Positions 29,192 to 40,293 of a DNA stretch of 64,000 nucleotides are shown here, one piece after another. Source of the stretch: Malassezia japonica (Eukaryota > Basidiomycota > Malasseziomycetes > Malasseziales > Malasseziaceae). The stretch spans positions 1,610,001 to 1,674,000 of the forward strand of contig NC_083370.1 in the NCBI RefSeq assembly GCF_029542785.1, given 5' to 3'. The notes beneath the pieces were generated by a model. The model did not search any database and was not told the origin of the DNA. It was given only the letters and a program-made list of their open reading frames with translations. Every line of letters begins with the position of its first letter. Position 1 is the stretch's first letter. The translations under genes and the position numbers were made by a program.

Positions 29192-30768
29192 TTACGGGAA
29201 CGGGCGCAGGCGGGGGTGGAAGATCCTGGTCGTGTACAGGTCATAGGTCGAAAGCGGTTCACCGGACCGAGAAGGAATAATGAACGGCACCTTGATCGGC
29301 AAGTGCACCGCCAACTGGGCGGCGGATGTGGCCGTGGCAAGACTCCCCAAAACTTCCTTGGAAATCGGCTCGATCATTTCCTCACGCGACCGACTCTTGC
29401 ACGTGCAGAAACAGAACATGAGGATCTCCCATTGAATGGGCGGCGAACTCTGCACCAGATGCTCCCACTGGCTAATCTCGCGGAGCGCCGTCTGCCGAGC
29501 GATGTACGTAAGGTTCATCGCAGTACGTCCCATAATGTCCTGTGTGAGTTGGGCAAACATACCGTAAGGATCATGTGCACGCTTTGGATCAGGAGGAGCT
29601 GTTCGTCCGTATACTCCACGTTCAAGTTCTTCAGGAGCTTGGCATCGCCAAAGGGCTCCAAGAGCTTTGCCATCGACGCTTTGCCGTACAGCGTCTCGAC
29701 CTGGACTTGCGACATGGTCTGCTCGTCCGGACGAACAAAGCGCGGGTCGACACAGGCGAGGAGCTTGGCGTAAATCGCGTTGAGCGCAGCGAGGAGCTCG
29801 GAAATCGCACTGGCCATGTCGGGGCATTCTTCCTCGCGTCCGTACACCGAGGGCGGCTCGACCTTGAACCAGTCGGGCATCTTTTCATCCTTCATGGTCG
29901 CGATGCAGTCGAGGACCTTGCTGGGCGTGTCTTCCTGGAGGGCAAGCACGATGGCGGCGTGCGCCTTGTTGCCGTACTTGCACCAATCGTGGAGCATCTT
30001 TGGCGGCACCAGCTTCCTGTAGTCGTCGCGGCGCAGCCACATCGCATACAGGTAGCGTTCCTGACCAGCGACGGCGCGGCGCAGGAACTCGATGGTCTTG
30101 ATGTGCCACTGGAACTCGTCGAGGAACCTGTTGGGGAGCGGGGGCGGCGGCCGCTCGCCTTCGTCCTCTTCCTCGTCCTGGTCCCGGCTCTCGTCGGGGT
30201 GCATGGATTCGTGCACCGCCGTTTTGAACAGAGCCGGGGCGGGTTCGGTGATCGAGACGGCTTCCATGGCCGCGCCCAGGTCGTACGGAGGAAGGATCGG
30301 GGCGGGCAAGACAGGCGGAGTGGGGTCGGAAGCCGACGCAGTCACACTGGAAGGCACGGGCTTGTCCGGTACGGGCGGCGCCTCGTCGTGGGGATTGACG
30401 AGTTGGTCTTCGTTCATGGCGTCGACCTCCTCGTCCCGACGGCCTTGTACCGAAGGATGCTCGCCCTCGGTGGCACGCTGGGCCTCGGTGGCCTGCGTCC
30501 TCCCGCCGTCCTCGTCCGGTCCCGAGACGAGGAGCACCGGCGGTCCGGCGGCGACCTGAGCCTCGATCTCGATCACCATATCGTCCTTGGCCTCCTCGGT
30601 CGGGGCACGCTTCTTGTCGCGCGAGAGCAGACGGCTCCAGCGGCGCTTGTTCTTGGTCGTCTTGCGGCGAGAGAACAGCGTACGGCGCGACGAGTCGCCC
30701 GCATCAGGCAGGGACACGGGCTCGTTCGACTCGCTCTGCATCGTCCCCGAGGACGCGGTAACGTCCAT
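29192..30768 (-). CDS. Conserved-looking protein of unknown function
   Basis: I do not recognise this 517-residue protein. Exons 30768-29563 and 29539-29192 are joined across a 23-nt intron. The first 60 residues are basic (RRKTTKNKRRWSRLLSRDKKR), followed by about 140 acidic, proline-rich, probably disordered residues. The C-terminal 300 residues look folded and mostly helical, beginning FLDEFQWHIKTIEFLRRAVAGQ and including MWLRRDDYRKLVPPKMLHDW and YIARQTALREISQWEHL. No signal peptide or membrane segment is evident. It shares a 153-bp promoter with the IBTK-like gene, containing CCACGTGG. Confidence 0.75.
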
Positions 30769-30921
30769 AGAGGAAGCGTCCCTCCGGGGCGCGCTTATAT
30801 GCTCTGCGCACGGCCATCCTGCCCTCGTCGTATAGCCCACGTGGCGAGGTGGAGTGGATGCAGCGCGTCGGCATGCGCTTGTGGCGTCGCGCATTGACCG
30901 ACGCGAGTCGAGTCGGTGGCT
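30769..30921. promoter_or_regulatory. Bidirectional promoter with CCACGTGG
   Basis: 153 bp between divergent start codons of the unknown protein and the IBTK-like gene. CCACGTGG is at 30837-30844. Confidence 0.4.
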
Positions 30922-33900
30922 ATGCTGTCTGTCCCTAGTCTATTAGACTGCTGGCATGTCCGTGACCTTTCGCGCTTTCGCCGCGTGTGTACGTACCTCA
31001 TCTCACCCAGTAAAAGGCAATCCTGGCGAACGGAGCGCGCAGCGCATGCGCTCGCCTGCCTCTTTTGGCACGAGTGCGAATGGACAGGCGCCCGGCCCGT
31101 GCACGCCTGCCGAGGTGAACCGGCGCGACGCATTCGGACGCTCGGTGCTTCATCACCTCGCATCCGCCGACGAGACAATGGCAGGGGAGTACTTGCAGCA
31201 GCTCCTCAGCCATCCGTCGGTGAATGTCAATTTGCAGGACCACGAAAGTGGCTGGACGGCGCTGCACCGCGCCATGTACTATGGGAATCTGCGCACCGCC
31301 ATAATTCTGTTGCAACGGGCGGATACGGATCCGCTGCTGCGCGACTGGGAGGGCCTTACGCCCTTCGATTTGTACAATCTCACCGTCGACGGCACGAGCC
31401 CGACGCCGGACGACGCCGCGCACGGCGCCGAGCTCTTTGTGTGGGGGGCCAACCGCAACTATAATCTCGGCCTCGAGCACTGCAACGACTGCGTACTGCC
31501 GGAGCGCGTCAAGCTCGCACGCACCGAGGCTGGCCCAACGCCAGGCTCACGCTTTAACCGCCTGCGCGTGCGCGACGTGGCCATGTCCAAGTGGCACACG
31601 GTCGTGCTCACGACCGAGCGCCGCTCCAACGTATACGTCACCGGCATCGGGACGCTCGGGCGCCTGGGGCGCACGTCGCAGACGCAAATGAAACTCGAGC
31701 GCCTGCGCGACTTTTCCGAGCCGGCCGTCTGCGTGGCGGTCGGCGCGGACCACACGCTGCTGGTCGCTTCAAGCGGCGCGGTTTATACCTTTGGCTCCAA
31801 CCGCATGGCGCAGCTGGGCTTCACGATCGAAGAGGGGATGGGGACCGTCGCATCGTCCACCGGCACCATCCGCTCGGGCGCGTCGAACGCATCGCTGCAC
31901 GGCGTGAGTATCGGCCAAAACGGCACCGAGCTCGATATACAGGTGACGCCACGCCGCGTGCTCGGCTCGCTCAAGCGCGAGACGGTGCTTGGCGTGGCGG
32001 CCTCGCGCCTGCACTCGGTCGTCTTCACCGCAGACGCCGTCTATACCTGGGGCACCAATACCGGCCAGCTCGGCTACGACCACCACGCGGCGCCGGTGCA
32101 GGTGCAGCCGCGCAAGGTCACGGCCATCAGCCAGCCGGTGCGGCAGGTCGCTGCGACCGAGTTTGCGACGGCGTGCCTGCTCGAGTCGTCCGACGTCGTC
32201 GTGTTCCACGGCGACACGCACTTTCGCATCACCTTTCCGGTGCCACGCCTGTCGTCCGACATGTCCGTCTTTCGCCCACGGCAGTCGCAGCCGAAGCCGA
32301 CGATCCAAAAGCTGACGTGCTCGGGAACGACGTTTGCGGCGCTGTCGGGCGATGGCGACCTCTTTACGTTTGTTCTCGAGCATCCCACCGGCCTGCGCGG
32401 CAGCCACACGCCCAAGGTGACGCCGCCGCGGCCGCAGCTCGTCTGGTCGGTGCGCCGCAAGTTTTCGGCGGTGCGCGACGTGGCGATCGGCCAGGACGGC
32501 GCCCTGATCCTCTGCACCGCCACCGGGCACGTCTACCTGCGCGGCGCGCGTGCAGAGAGCGGCACCAGCAAGGCGCAGGCCGCGCGTGCCGCCAAGTTCC
32601 ACGTCGTGCCGTACCTGCAGCGTGTCGTGCGTGTCAAGATGAACGAGACGGGGAGCTACGCGGCGCTCCAGGCGCCGCCGCGCCTCAAGGAGATTGCCGT
32701 ACGTGGCCGCAGCATCGAGAGTGAAATGCTCGCCCTCTTGCCGCACGTCGCGCCCAGCGATGCGCACCGCACACGGCCACGGAGCGCAAGCGCGAGCAGC
32801 GCGAGCAGCTGCTCGTCGCACCGGTCCACGCCTCTCTCTGACGCGTCCGATGACGACCAGGACGGCGACCAGGCGCTCCAGCGGTACGCTGCGCACGCCC
32901 GCACGCTGCTGCACAACGCTGTCGAGTGGCGCGCAAAGCTGCACTACCCCTTCGACGCGCTCCCCGAGGTCTTTGCCGAGACGGGGTGCGACGCGGTGCT
33001 GGTCGTGGAGCACGGCACGCTCTACGTGCCTACGCACCGTCTCGTGCTTGCGACGCGCATTCCCGCGCTCCGCGCCGCGATCTGGGCCAAGGAGCGTATG
33101 CAGCCCCCAGCCGCGCTCGGCGTGCATGTCTCGCACGACGGGCCGCTGTGCGTGATCGAGAGGCCGGACCTCTCGCTGATTTCTGCATTTTTCCTTTTGC
33201 AATACCTCTATACGGACGACCTGCCCCCGGTCTGGACCGCGAACCTCGGCGTGCTCGTCGGGCCACTGTGCCGCTCGCTGGACACGACCTATGCCCCGGT
33301 CCTCCCGGAGCTGCGCATGCTCGCGAGCTCGTTCGGCCTCGACGCGCTGAACCGCGCGCTGCTCTCGAGCGTTCCTCGTGCGCCAGAGCCGACGCTGCGC
33401 GGCGCGCTCGAGCAGCTCTATGCGTGTGTCGCTGCGCACGACGCACGGGGCTGTGCGTGCGAACAAGCGCCGCCGGACGTCGTGCTGCACCTCGCCGACC
33501 GCGACGTGGCGTGCCACTCGTTCTTTCTGCGCCGCTCGCCGATGCTCCAGGCGCTGCTCGAGTGGCACCGCACGCGGGGCGACCAAGGCACGACGCACGT
33601 CGACACGCCACACTGGCACTGGGACGTGGTGCGCATCGGCCTCCAATACCTCTATACCGACGCGGGCCTCGCGATCTTTGCAGGGAGCGACACGGAGCGC
33701 ACGCCGGACCAGTTTATGGACCTTGTGCTGGACGTGCTCCAGTTTGCCGACGAGCTGCTCCTCGACAAACTCCAGGCGCTGTGCCTGACGCTGCTCAGAC
33801 AGCGCATCAAGCCGACCAATGTCGGCGCGCTGCTCGCCGACGCGAACCGCCACAATGCCACGGCGTTTAGCGAGGTGTGCATGGACTACGCGACACGCAA

Positions 33901-35254
33901 CCTCGAGACGCTCCTCGAGTCCGGCTTCCTCAACGGGCTCGCAACGACCGACAGCGTGCGCCTCGAGTCGTATATCCAGCAGCGCCAGGACCAGCACCTG
34001 AAGCGCACCGTCGCATCCGACCGCCTCTTTGCGCTCTCGCTCAAGCACCAGGCGTACATCGCCGAGCTCGACCTGCCCAAGCCCTCGCTCAACATGGCGT
34101 GCCTCAAGGTACCAAAACGCCAAAAGTCGCCGGCGCTCGCGCCGATCGACCGCGCCAAGTCGCCCGAGCTGCCGCCCATGCCGCAGAACGACGATTCGCT
34201 CCTCTTTGCGATGGACGACGTCCAGGAGGCACTGCCTAAGGACGACGAGTGGCACACTGTCGGCAAGCAGTCCAAGGGACGGCACTCGACGGCACAGATG
34301 CCCCGGCGCTCGCCGGCGCTCGACGCAGTACAGGGCGAGCCGAGCGTCAGCCGCTGGTCCCTCGATAGCACGCCGCGCTCGGGGGGATGGCACATGCCCG
34401 AGACGCCGCCGGTGCCGAGCCCACGCACGAGGCCCATGGAGCCGTCGGACGTCTTGCACGGCACGCCGCCGCCCAGCGCTACGGTCTCGGTCGAGTCGCA
34501 AGAGGCCCTTGCACGCCTGCCGCTCGCTGCACGCGTCTCGCAAAAGGAGCGCAAGAAACAGCAGCGTAATGTGCCGGAGCCGGCGCCGGCGCCGGCGGCT
34601 GCACCGGCGTGGGGGCGCGTCGCACGGCCGTCGCCGAATCCGAGCCTTGGCCGCCCGTCGCCGTCGCCAAGTGCGAGTATCGGCCGCCCGTCGCCGTCGC
34701 CAAGTGTCGGCCGCCCGTCGCCGTCGCCAAGTGTCGGCCGCCCGTCGCCGTCGCCGAGCGCTGCACGGCCGACACCGGGCACGTCGCGCCCGACTTCGTC
34801 GCTGAGCATGACACGCCCTACGCCGTCGCCCAGCAACGGCATATGGCGCTCGTCGCCGTCGGGTGCGTCGCCCGTGTTTGGCGGCACATCGCCGAACACG
34901 TTTGGCTCGCCTCCGGCCATGTCCTTTGCGCAGATCCAGCAGCAGCAGCGTGTCGAGGGGATGGTGCAGGAAGCGGCGCGCCAGACGCCCAAGAACTTTG
35001 CACAGATCCAGCACGAAGAGACTGTTGCGCAGGAGCGGCAGCGGCGTGAGCGGCAAGAGGCTGAGGCGTTTGAGCGCTGGTTCGAGGAAGAGTCGCGGCG
35101 TGTGCAGCAAGAGCAGCAGTCGGCGCGACAGGAATCCTCGCACCGCAACGACGGCCGCGGCCGGCGGGGGCGCCGTGGCGGTGGGCAGCAGCGCTCGTCA
35201 CGCGGGCGTGGGAAGCAAGCGAATCCAGCTACGGCACGTATTGACGACGCATAA
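30922..35254 (+). CDS. IBTK-like protein: ankyrin, RCC1 and BTB domains
   Basis: The 1436-residue product comes from exons 30922-30988 and 31011-35254 with a 22-nt intron. Splicing gives the N-terminus DCWHVRDLSRFRRVLKGN. Domains in order: ankyrin repeats (about 65-130; FGRSVLHHLAS, GWTALHRAMYYGNL), RCC1-type propeller repeats (about 155-540; ELFVWGANRNYNLGL, VYTFGSNRMAQLGF, VYTWGTNTGQLGY), two BTB/POZ domains (about 670-800 and 840-960), then a Pro/Ser-rich tail with a 9-residue repeat and a charged C-terminal coiled-coil. Human IBTK with this layout is a Cullin-3 substrate adaptor, and the same role is inferred. Unspliced RNA read from ATG 30956 also stays open into the same frame. Confidence 0.9.
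34651..34761 (+). repeat. 27-bp minisatellite in the IBTK-like gene
   Basis: Near-identical 27-bp units encode RPSPSPSVG-type nonapeptides, with slightly diverged copies at both edges. The repeat is in frame and lies in the disordered tail, where length variation would be tolerated. Confidence 0.75.
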
Positions 35255-35382
35255 GTAGATGTACATTAGATGGAACCGCCGCGATATGCGGCATCCTACA
35301 CAGTTTTGGATGTGGGTTCCGTTTTGGTATCAGTGTCCGTGGTGGACTGGGTAAGGAGTGAGAGCTGGGGCTCCGTACGGGG

Positions 35383-38300
35383 CTAAGCGGCGGCTGGCTC
35401 GGAGTCCTCCGGCTTGGTGTTTTTGGCCTTGGGCTCGTCCGGCTTGGGCCCGTCCGGCTTGGGCTCCTCTGCCTTGGGCTCCTCAGGCTTGGCCTCAGGC
35501 TTGACCTCTTCTGCCTTGGTCGTTTCAGCTTGGGGTTCTGTAGCTTTGGTCTCCTCAGACTTGGCCTCTTCCGCCTTGGATTCAGGCTGTGACTCGTTCG
35601 ACGTGGTCTTTGTCGGCTTGGTGTCCTCAGAACTGGGTTCTTTTGCATTGGTCTCGTCCGCGTTGACCTCTGCGTTGGCCTCGGCTTTGAGCTCGTCCGA
35701 CTTGGCCACTGATTGGGGTTCCTCCGTCTTGGGTTCCGTCTTGGCCTCGTCCACTTTGGGCTCCGATCTGTCCTCCTCCAGCTTGGATTCCGCTGGTTTG
35801 GACTCCTCTGCCTTGGCCTCTGTAGTTTCTGCATTCAGATTAGGCTTGGGTTCGTCTGACTTGGGCTCTTTCGGCTTGAATTCTTCCGGCTTGGATTCCG
35901 CTGGTTTGGGCTCTTCTGCCTTGGCCTCTGTAGTTTCTTCATTCAGGTTAGACTTGGGGTCTTCCGACTGAGGCTCTTTCGGCTTGGATTCCTCCGGCTT
36001 GGCCTCCTCAAGCTTGGGCTCAAGCTTGGGCTCTTCTGCCTTGGTCACATCTGCCTTGGGTTCCTCAGACTTGACCTCATCCGACTTGACCTCGTCCGAC
36101 TTGGCCTCGTCCTTCTTGACCTCGGACTTGGCGTCATTCGGCTTGATTTCCTCGTTCTTGGGCTCGTTCTTGGGCTCATCTGCCTTGGCCTCATTCGTGT
36201 CGACATCCTCGGGCTTGGCCTCTGTCGGCTTGGCTTCATCCGCCTTTGCCTCATCCGCCTTTGGCTTCTCCGGCTCCTCAGGCTTGGCTTCTTGCTTAGC
36301 ATCGCCCGACTTGGTTACCTCGCCCGCAGTGGCACTCTTTGTAGGGCTTTCCGTGCCCGTCTTTGGCTGTGCCGCGCGGCGACGCATAGACTCGGCCAGG
36401 CGCTGTTGCAGTGCCATACGGCCCGTCGACCTGGACGTCTTGCCACGGGGCGGCGTCGAGGGGGTAGTGGTGCCCGACGTCTCTGGTGTAGCGTCTTTCG
36501 AAGGCGTCTCGGGCGTCTTGTCGGCCGCCCCTTTGGCTGTGCCGTTCACCTTGGTCTCTTCCTTGGGTGCCTCCTTGGGCACCTCTTTCGGTTCCTCGGG
36601 CTTTGTGGGCTCCTCGGCCGCTTTGGGCTCTGCTGTCTCTTGGGGCGCACTGTGCACCTTTTCGCCCTGCGAGGCCTCGGGTGTGTTGGTAGCAGGCTTG
36701 GCCGACGATTCTGACTCGGGGGCGTTCATTGTAGGCTCGGCCTTGGCAGGCCCGGCCGTGGCAGGCTCGGTCTCTTTGACAGGCTCGGTTTCTGTGACAG
36801 GCTCCGCTCCCTTGGCAGGCTCTGCTACCTTGGCAGGTCCAGTCTCCTTGACAGGCTCAGTCTCCTTGACAGGCTCTGCTTCCTTGACAGGTCCAGTCTC
36901 CTTGACAGGCTCAGTCCCCTTGACAGGCTCAGCCTCTTTGGCTGCCTCGTCCTGGGTAAATTCGGCCTCCTTCACAGGCTCGGCCTCGCTGGCGCTGGCC
37001 CCCTTGGCAGGCACGGGAGGCTTGCCCTCGTCCTTTGGCTCACTCGGCAACGCTTTCGACTCGGGAGCCTTCTCGGCCTCGGCCTTGGCCTGCGCGCCGC
37101 CTGCCTTTTCGGCATCCTCCTTCGGCGGCACGGACGGCGCATTTTCGCGCGCCTGCTCGAACGAGTCCATCGCGTTCAGGCGCGGCGACTGCGTCGCCGG
37201 CGGCCGCTTGCCGAACGAGAAGCGGGGACGGTACGCGAGCGGCGGCGTCGAGTCGCCACCCGTCTTTTCCATGGACGCACGCGCAACCGGCGCCGGTGGC
37301 GCCGACTTGGTCTGCATCACCTCGGCCGTCTTGTCGCCCTTCCACGCCGTCTCGTGCAGTGCGCGCATCTTGACGGCAATGTGCTCCGCATCGCAAACCA
37401 TGCGCTTGTGTGCCTCGGGCGACCGCACTTCGACACGCGCAATCGTTGTACCGAGGCCATTGTCGATATCCTGGCACACCTTGGTCAGGATGGCCTGGAC
37501 GACGTTGGACTCGAGGTACTGTACCATGACGCGGTGCAGCGTGCCTGTTTCGCGCACGAGGTCTTGGATCGCCTGGCTCGGCTGCACCTCGCCCTGGATC
37601 GGTGCGTCCCATTCCTGGGCACTGAGTGCGCGCATGTGCACCTGCACGCGGTCGCCCATAATCGCGACGAGCTTGGCGTGGATCTCGAGCTGGTGCTCGG
37701 AAAAGTCGCGCTGCAGCTTGTCGAACTCGGTCAGGAGCACGGCCTGCGTCGCACTCAGATGGCGCTTGCACAGCGCACGCAGCGGCGCAATCAGCGCGAC
37801 CATCAGCGAGAGCGACTGCGAGGCGAGCGCGAGGTGGCGTGCCGTGATGTTTTTGAGGCCCGCCGAGCGCATCGCGCCTGCGCCGAGCACCACCTGGCAC
37901 GTCCGCGAGTTGAACTGCTTGAGGAACTCGACGATCCATCCCAGCGCTTCGGCGACAAACATCGGCAGGTTGACGACCACGCGGACGTACTCACCGAGGA
38001 AGTTGAGCACGACGCCGCTCGCACGCACGACAAAGTAGCGCTGGTCGTTAAGCTGTAGCGTGCGCTGCCCTTCCTCGCTCTTGGGCGCCGGTGGCGCCGG
38101 CGACGATGCGTGCAGGACCGGCGCGATGCGGTACGCGTCCAAGTCCTCGTTCGCCGACGTGACAATCTGGCGGACGACCTCGGCAAGCTCCGGCGCGACT
38201 GGCGCGGGCGACCATACCTCGTCTTCCACCGCCTTGACTGCGCGCTCGATGCGCGTCTTGTGAAAGTGCGCGAGGAACGCCTTGGCCTGTGCAAGGACCT

Positions 38301-39756
38301 GGCTGCGTAGCCCCACGACTGCTTTCTCGGTCGCGCCTTCGGCGAGGTGCACAAAGCGCCATGCGAGCGCAAAGTACGGCACAAACTCGGCGAGCGACTG
38401 CTCCATGAGGCGCGGCGTGCGCACGCCGAGCGTGTGTGCCGCGACGCGCTGCGCACGCGCCCACGCCGCCTGCGTCGCCGCGTCGAGCGCCTTATGTGCC
38501 GGCGGGTCTTGGAGCGCCGCGCGCATCTTGGCGTCCTGGGTGGCGCAGTGGCGGGCGCTGAGGAGGAGCGTGCGCAGGACGAGCGTGCTGACCGTGACGT
38601 ACGTCGGCCAATCCGCGTCCTTGACGCGCTGCAGCGCCTCCTGGTTCGCCTCGGTCGGCAGCGCCGCGGTCCAGCTGAGCTCCTTCTCGGCGCCGAGTGC
38701 GGTGCGTGCCACCTGCTCGAGGCGCTCAGGGGCGTGGTGTGCGTACTCTGTGAGCGCTTCTGTGAGTGCGCCGCTGCGTGCGAGGAGCGCGACGAGACGC
38801 GCAAGCGGCGGGGGAACGCTCGTATCGCTCCCACTCGGCTCTGGGAGCGCCGCGTCTACAGCGAGGTCCTTGGCGTGCGCCGGTGCGAGGTCGAGGGACG
38901 TGTGCAATGCCTCGTCGACGAGCGCAGCAAGCTCGCGCTGGAGCGCCGCGCCGATATTCGTGCGCGCCTCGGCGAGCTGCGGCGCGATCGGTGCGAGCGC
39001 CTGGAGCTTCTTTTCCGTGCCGAGCTCCTTGGCGAGCTCGTCGAGGACTGCGAGTGCGTTTTCCAGCTCGCCGTGCTGCACGAGCAGCAGCAAGAGGTCG
39101 CGGCGCTCGATCAGGCGGCGCACGTCCTTGAGCATGTTTTCCTGCTTCTCGAGCTCCTGGCGCTGTGCGTGGAGCTCGGCGAGGCGCAGTCCTTCGGCGA
39201 CGTGTACGTCGACCTCGTCGAGGTGCTGCTGGAGCGCGGTGAGCTCCGTGATGCATGCGGCGGTATCCGCACCCAGCTTCTGGAGCGTCGCGAGCGCATC
39301 AAAGAAGGACGCGCTGCGTGCGCCGATCTCGACGACGAGGTGCTGCTCGATGACGTCCGAGTAGTAGCTCAGCTTCTCCTGGAGCATCTGGTTGAGCACG
39401 ACGCCGTAAGGCGACGTGTCGTCGCCGCTCAGACCCAGCGCGGTCGTCTGCTTGTAGCGCTCGGTGACCAGGTCAAAGGTATACTGCTTGCTGAGATCAA
39501 ACTCGCTCCCAAAAAACACCTGGGGCACGGTGCTGAGCGGCGGCAGGCGGCGCGGCGCCTCGATCGGGCGTGCACTCGTGCTGTGCTCGCGCTCAAAGCG
39601 GTCAAAGAGCGCGCCGTACGTCGCGACGTACTCGTCGAGCGCGCGGCGGTCCGGCGCGGCGAGCTCGGACAAGGCGTGCGACGCCGGCCCGACCGGCGGA
39701 AAGCGCGCGGCGCCTGCATCGATCGGATGGGGTCGCCGCCGGGGGTGATTCAGCAT
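35383..39756 (-). CDS. VPS54: GARP complex subunit Vps54 with long repetitive tail
   Basis: A 1457-residue single-exon protein. Residues 1 to about 820 match Vps54, a tethering subunit of GARP for endosome-to-Golgi retrograde transport. An N-terminal coiled region includes QVFFGSEFDLSKQYTFDLV and SYYSDVIEQHLVVEIGARS. The C-terminal Vps54 domain includes LLTEFDKLQRDFSEHQLEIH, KLVAIMGDRVQVHMRAL and TLHRVMVQYLESNVVQAIL. Beyond that lies a tail of about 620 residues made almost only of Glu, Lys, Pro, Ala, Ser and Thr repeats (EPVKET, EEPKPAESKPEE types). Frame is continuous from the Vps54 part into the tail with no splice site required. Such a tail is not part of the known family. Confidence 0.9.
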   Translation of the reverse strand: MLNHPRRRPHPIDAGAARFPPVGPASHALSELAAPDRRALDEYVATYGALFDRFEREHSTSARPIEAPRRLPPLSTVPQVFFGSEFDLSKQYTFDLVTERYKQTTALGLSGDDTSPYGVVLNQMLQEKLSYYSDVIEQHLVVEIGARSASFFDALATLQKLGADTAACITELTALQQHLDEVDVHVAEGLRLAELHAQRQELEKQENMLKDVRRLIERRDLLLLLVQHGELENALAVLDELAKELGTEKKLQALAPIAPQLAEARTNIGAALQRELAALVDEALHTSLDLAPAHAKDLAVDAALPEPSGSDTSVPPPLARLVALLARSGALTEALTEYAHHAPERLEQVARTALGAEKELSWTAALPTEANQEALQRVKDADWPTYVTVSTLVLRTLLLSARHCATQDAKMRAALQDPPAHKALDAATQAAWARAQRVAAHTLGVRTPRLMEQSLAEFVPYFALAWRFVHLAEGATEKAVVGLRSQVLAQAKAFLAHFHKTRIERAVKAVEDEVWSPAPVAPELAEVVRQIVTSANEDLDAYRIAPVLHASSPAPPAPKSEEGQRTLQLNDQRYFVVRASGVVLNFLGEYVRVVVNLPMFVAEALGWIVEFLKQFNSRTCQVVLGAGAMRSAGLKNITARHLALASQSLSLMVALIAPLRALCKRHLSATQAVLLTEFDKLQRDFSEHQLEIHAKLVAIMGDRVQVHMRALSAQEWDAPIQGEVQPSQAIQDLVRETGTLHRVMVQYLESNVVQAILTKVCQDIDNGLGTTIARVEVRSPEAHKRMVCDAEHIAVKMRALHETAWKGDKTAEVMQTKSAPPAPVARASMEKTGGDSTPPLAYRPRFSFGKRPPATQSPRLNAMDSFEQARENAPSVPPKEDAEKAGGAQAKAEAEKAPESKALPSEPKDEGKPPVPAKGASASEAEPVKEAEFTQDEAAKEAEPVKGTEPVKETGPVKEAEPVKETEPVKETGPAKVAEPAKGAEPVTETEPVKETEPATAGPAKAEPTMNAPESESSAKPATNTPEASQGEKVHSAPQETAEPKAAEEPTKPEEPKEVPKEAPKEETKVNGTAKGAADKTPETPSKDATPETSGTTTPSTPPRGKTSRSTGRMALQQRLAESMRRRAAQPKTGTESPTKSATAGEVTKSGDAKQEAKPEEPEKPKADEAKADEAKPTEAKPEDVDTNEAKADEPKNEPKNEEIKPNDAKSEVKKDEAKSDEVKSDEVKSEEPKADVTKAEEPKLEPKLEEAKPEESKPKEPQSEDPKSNLNEETTEAKAEEPKPAESKPEEFKPKEPKSDEPKPNLNAETTEAKAEESKPAESKLEEDRSEPKVDEAKTEPKTEEPQSVAKSDELKAEANAEVNADETNAKEPSSEDTKPTKTTSNESQPESKAEEAKSEETKATEPQAETTKAEEVKPEAKPEEPKAEEPKPDGPKPDEPKAKNTKPEDSEPAAA
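35786..36001 (-). repeat. 108-bp tandem duplication in the VPS54 tail
   Basis: Two adjacent units of 108 bp (36 codons) encode nearly the same ETTEAKAEE(P/S)KPAES block; starts at 35786 and 35894 are in register. It lies within a longer stretch of shorter degenerate EPK/EAK repeats. Confidence 0.65.
36746..36990 (-). repeat. 18-bp minisatellite in the VPS54 tail
   Basis: About a dozen 18-bp units encode the hexapeptide EPVKET and variants. Units differ by few bases, suggesting recent expansion by slippage or unequal crossover. Confidence 0.65.
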
Positions 39757-39836
39757 CGAGGCAATCGCTGCGTCAGCTACAAGACATACAGTGGAATCCC
39801 GCGAGCGACGGGGCGCCCCCCGCGTCGGCGTCGGCC
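39757..39836. promoter_or_regulatory. 80-bp bidirectional promoter (VPS54/PCC1-like)
   Basis: The divergent starts are 80 bp apart if the first ATG of the right-hand gene is used, or 110 bp with the second. No CACGTG box is present. Confidence 0.35.
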
Positions 39837-39866
39837 ATGGTAGCGGGTGTCGGTTTAGTCATCACC

Positions 39867-40293
39867 ATGGCCGTGCCGCTCTTTTCGGTAGGGGACGTGG
39901 ACGTGGGCGCGGTGCTCGGTGCGATCCGCGCATCCGACTATGTAAAGGAGCTCGCATCTGGCGAGGACTCGTCGCCGGAGGAGGCGGTCGCTGCCCTCGT
40001 GCAGCCCGCACAACAGGTCGGCTCGGTGGCCGAGGCCGAGGCGGCCGTGCGCAGCCTTCAAGGCGACTGGTCGCGCCGCGTGCTGGTCGTCGCCGATGCG
40101 CAGACCCAACAAGACCAGAGCGTGCTCGTCGTCGAGTTCTCTCCCAAAGACTCGCTGCGTGTCGCGTGCGGCTCGCTGCTCGAAGTGGTACGTCGCGCTA
40201 CTGACGCAGGTGGCGCGTGTCGATGCGTCGCAGACGCACCTCGCCGAGTTCCGCCGGATCTGTGGAAGCGAGTTATACGATGCTGGGCAGTAG
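39867..40293 (+). CDS. Small protein, possible KEOPS subunit Pcc1
   Basis: A 134-residue protein from exons 39867-40187 and 40210-40293 with a 22-nt intron; starting at the earlier in-frame ATG (39837) would give 144 residues. The order of elements resembles Pcc1: an N-terminal strand and helix (MAVPLFSVGDVDVGAVLGAI), then SVLVVEFSPKDSLRVACGSL, comparable to the family pattern L-x-V-x-F-x-x-x-D-x-x-x-LR in the last strand and helix. It has a longer middle linker than usual. Pcc1 helps dimerise the KEOPS complex that makes t6A in tRNA. BUD32, another KEOPS subunit, is 2.7 kb away. Identity is tentative. Its stop abuts the stop of the convergent gene. Confidence 0.65.

Noticed and set aside
34651..34761. 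Possible CRISPR-like array
   Set aside because: Units are contiguous 27-bp in-frame protein repeats without spacers, in a eukaryotic gene.
31769..35143. 1124-residue frame antisense to the IBTK-like gene
   Set aside because: Very Arg-rich and repetitive, typical of the reverse complement of GC-rich coding DNA; sense strand has three recognisable domain types.
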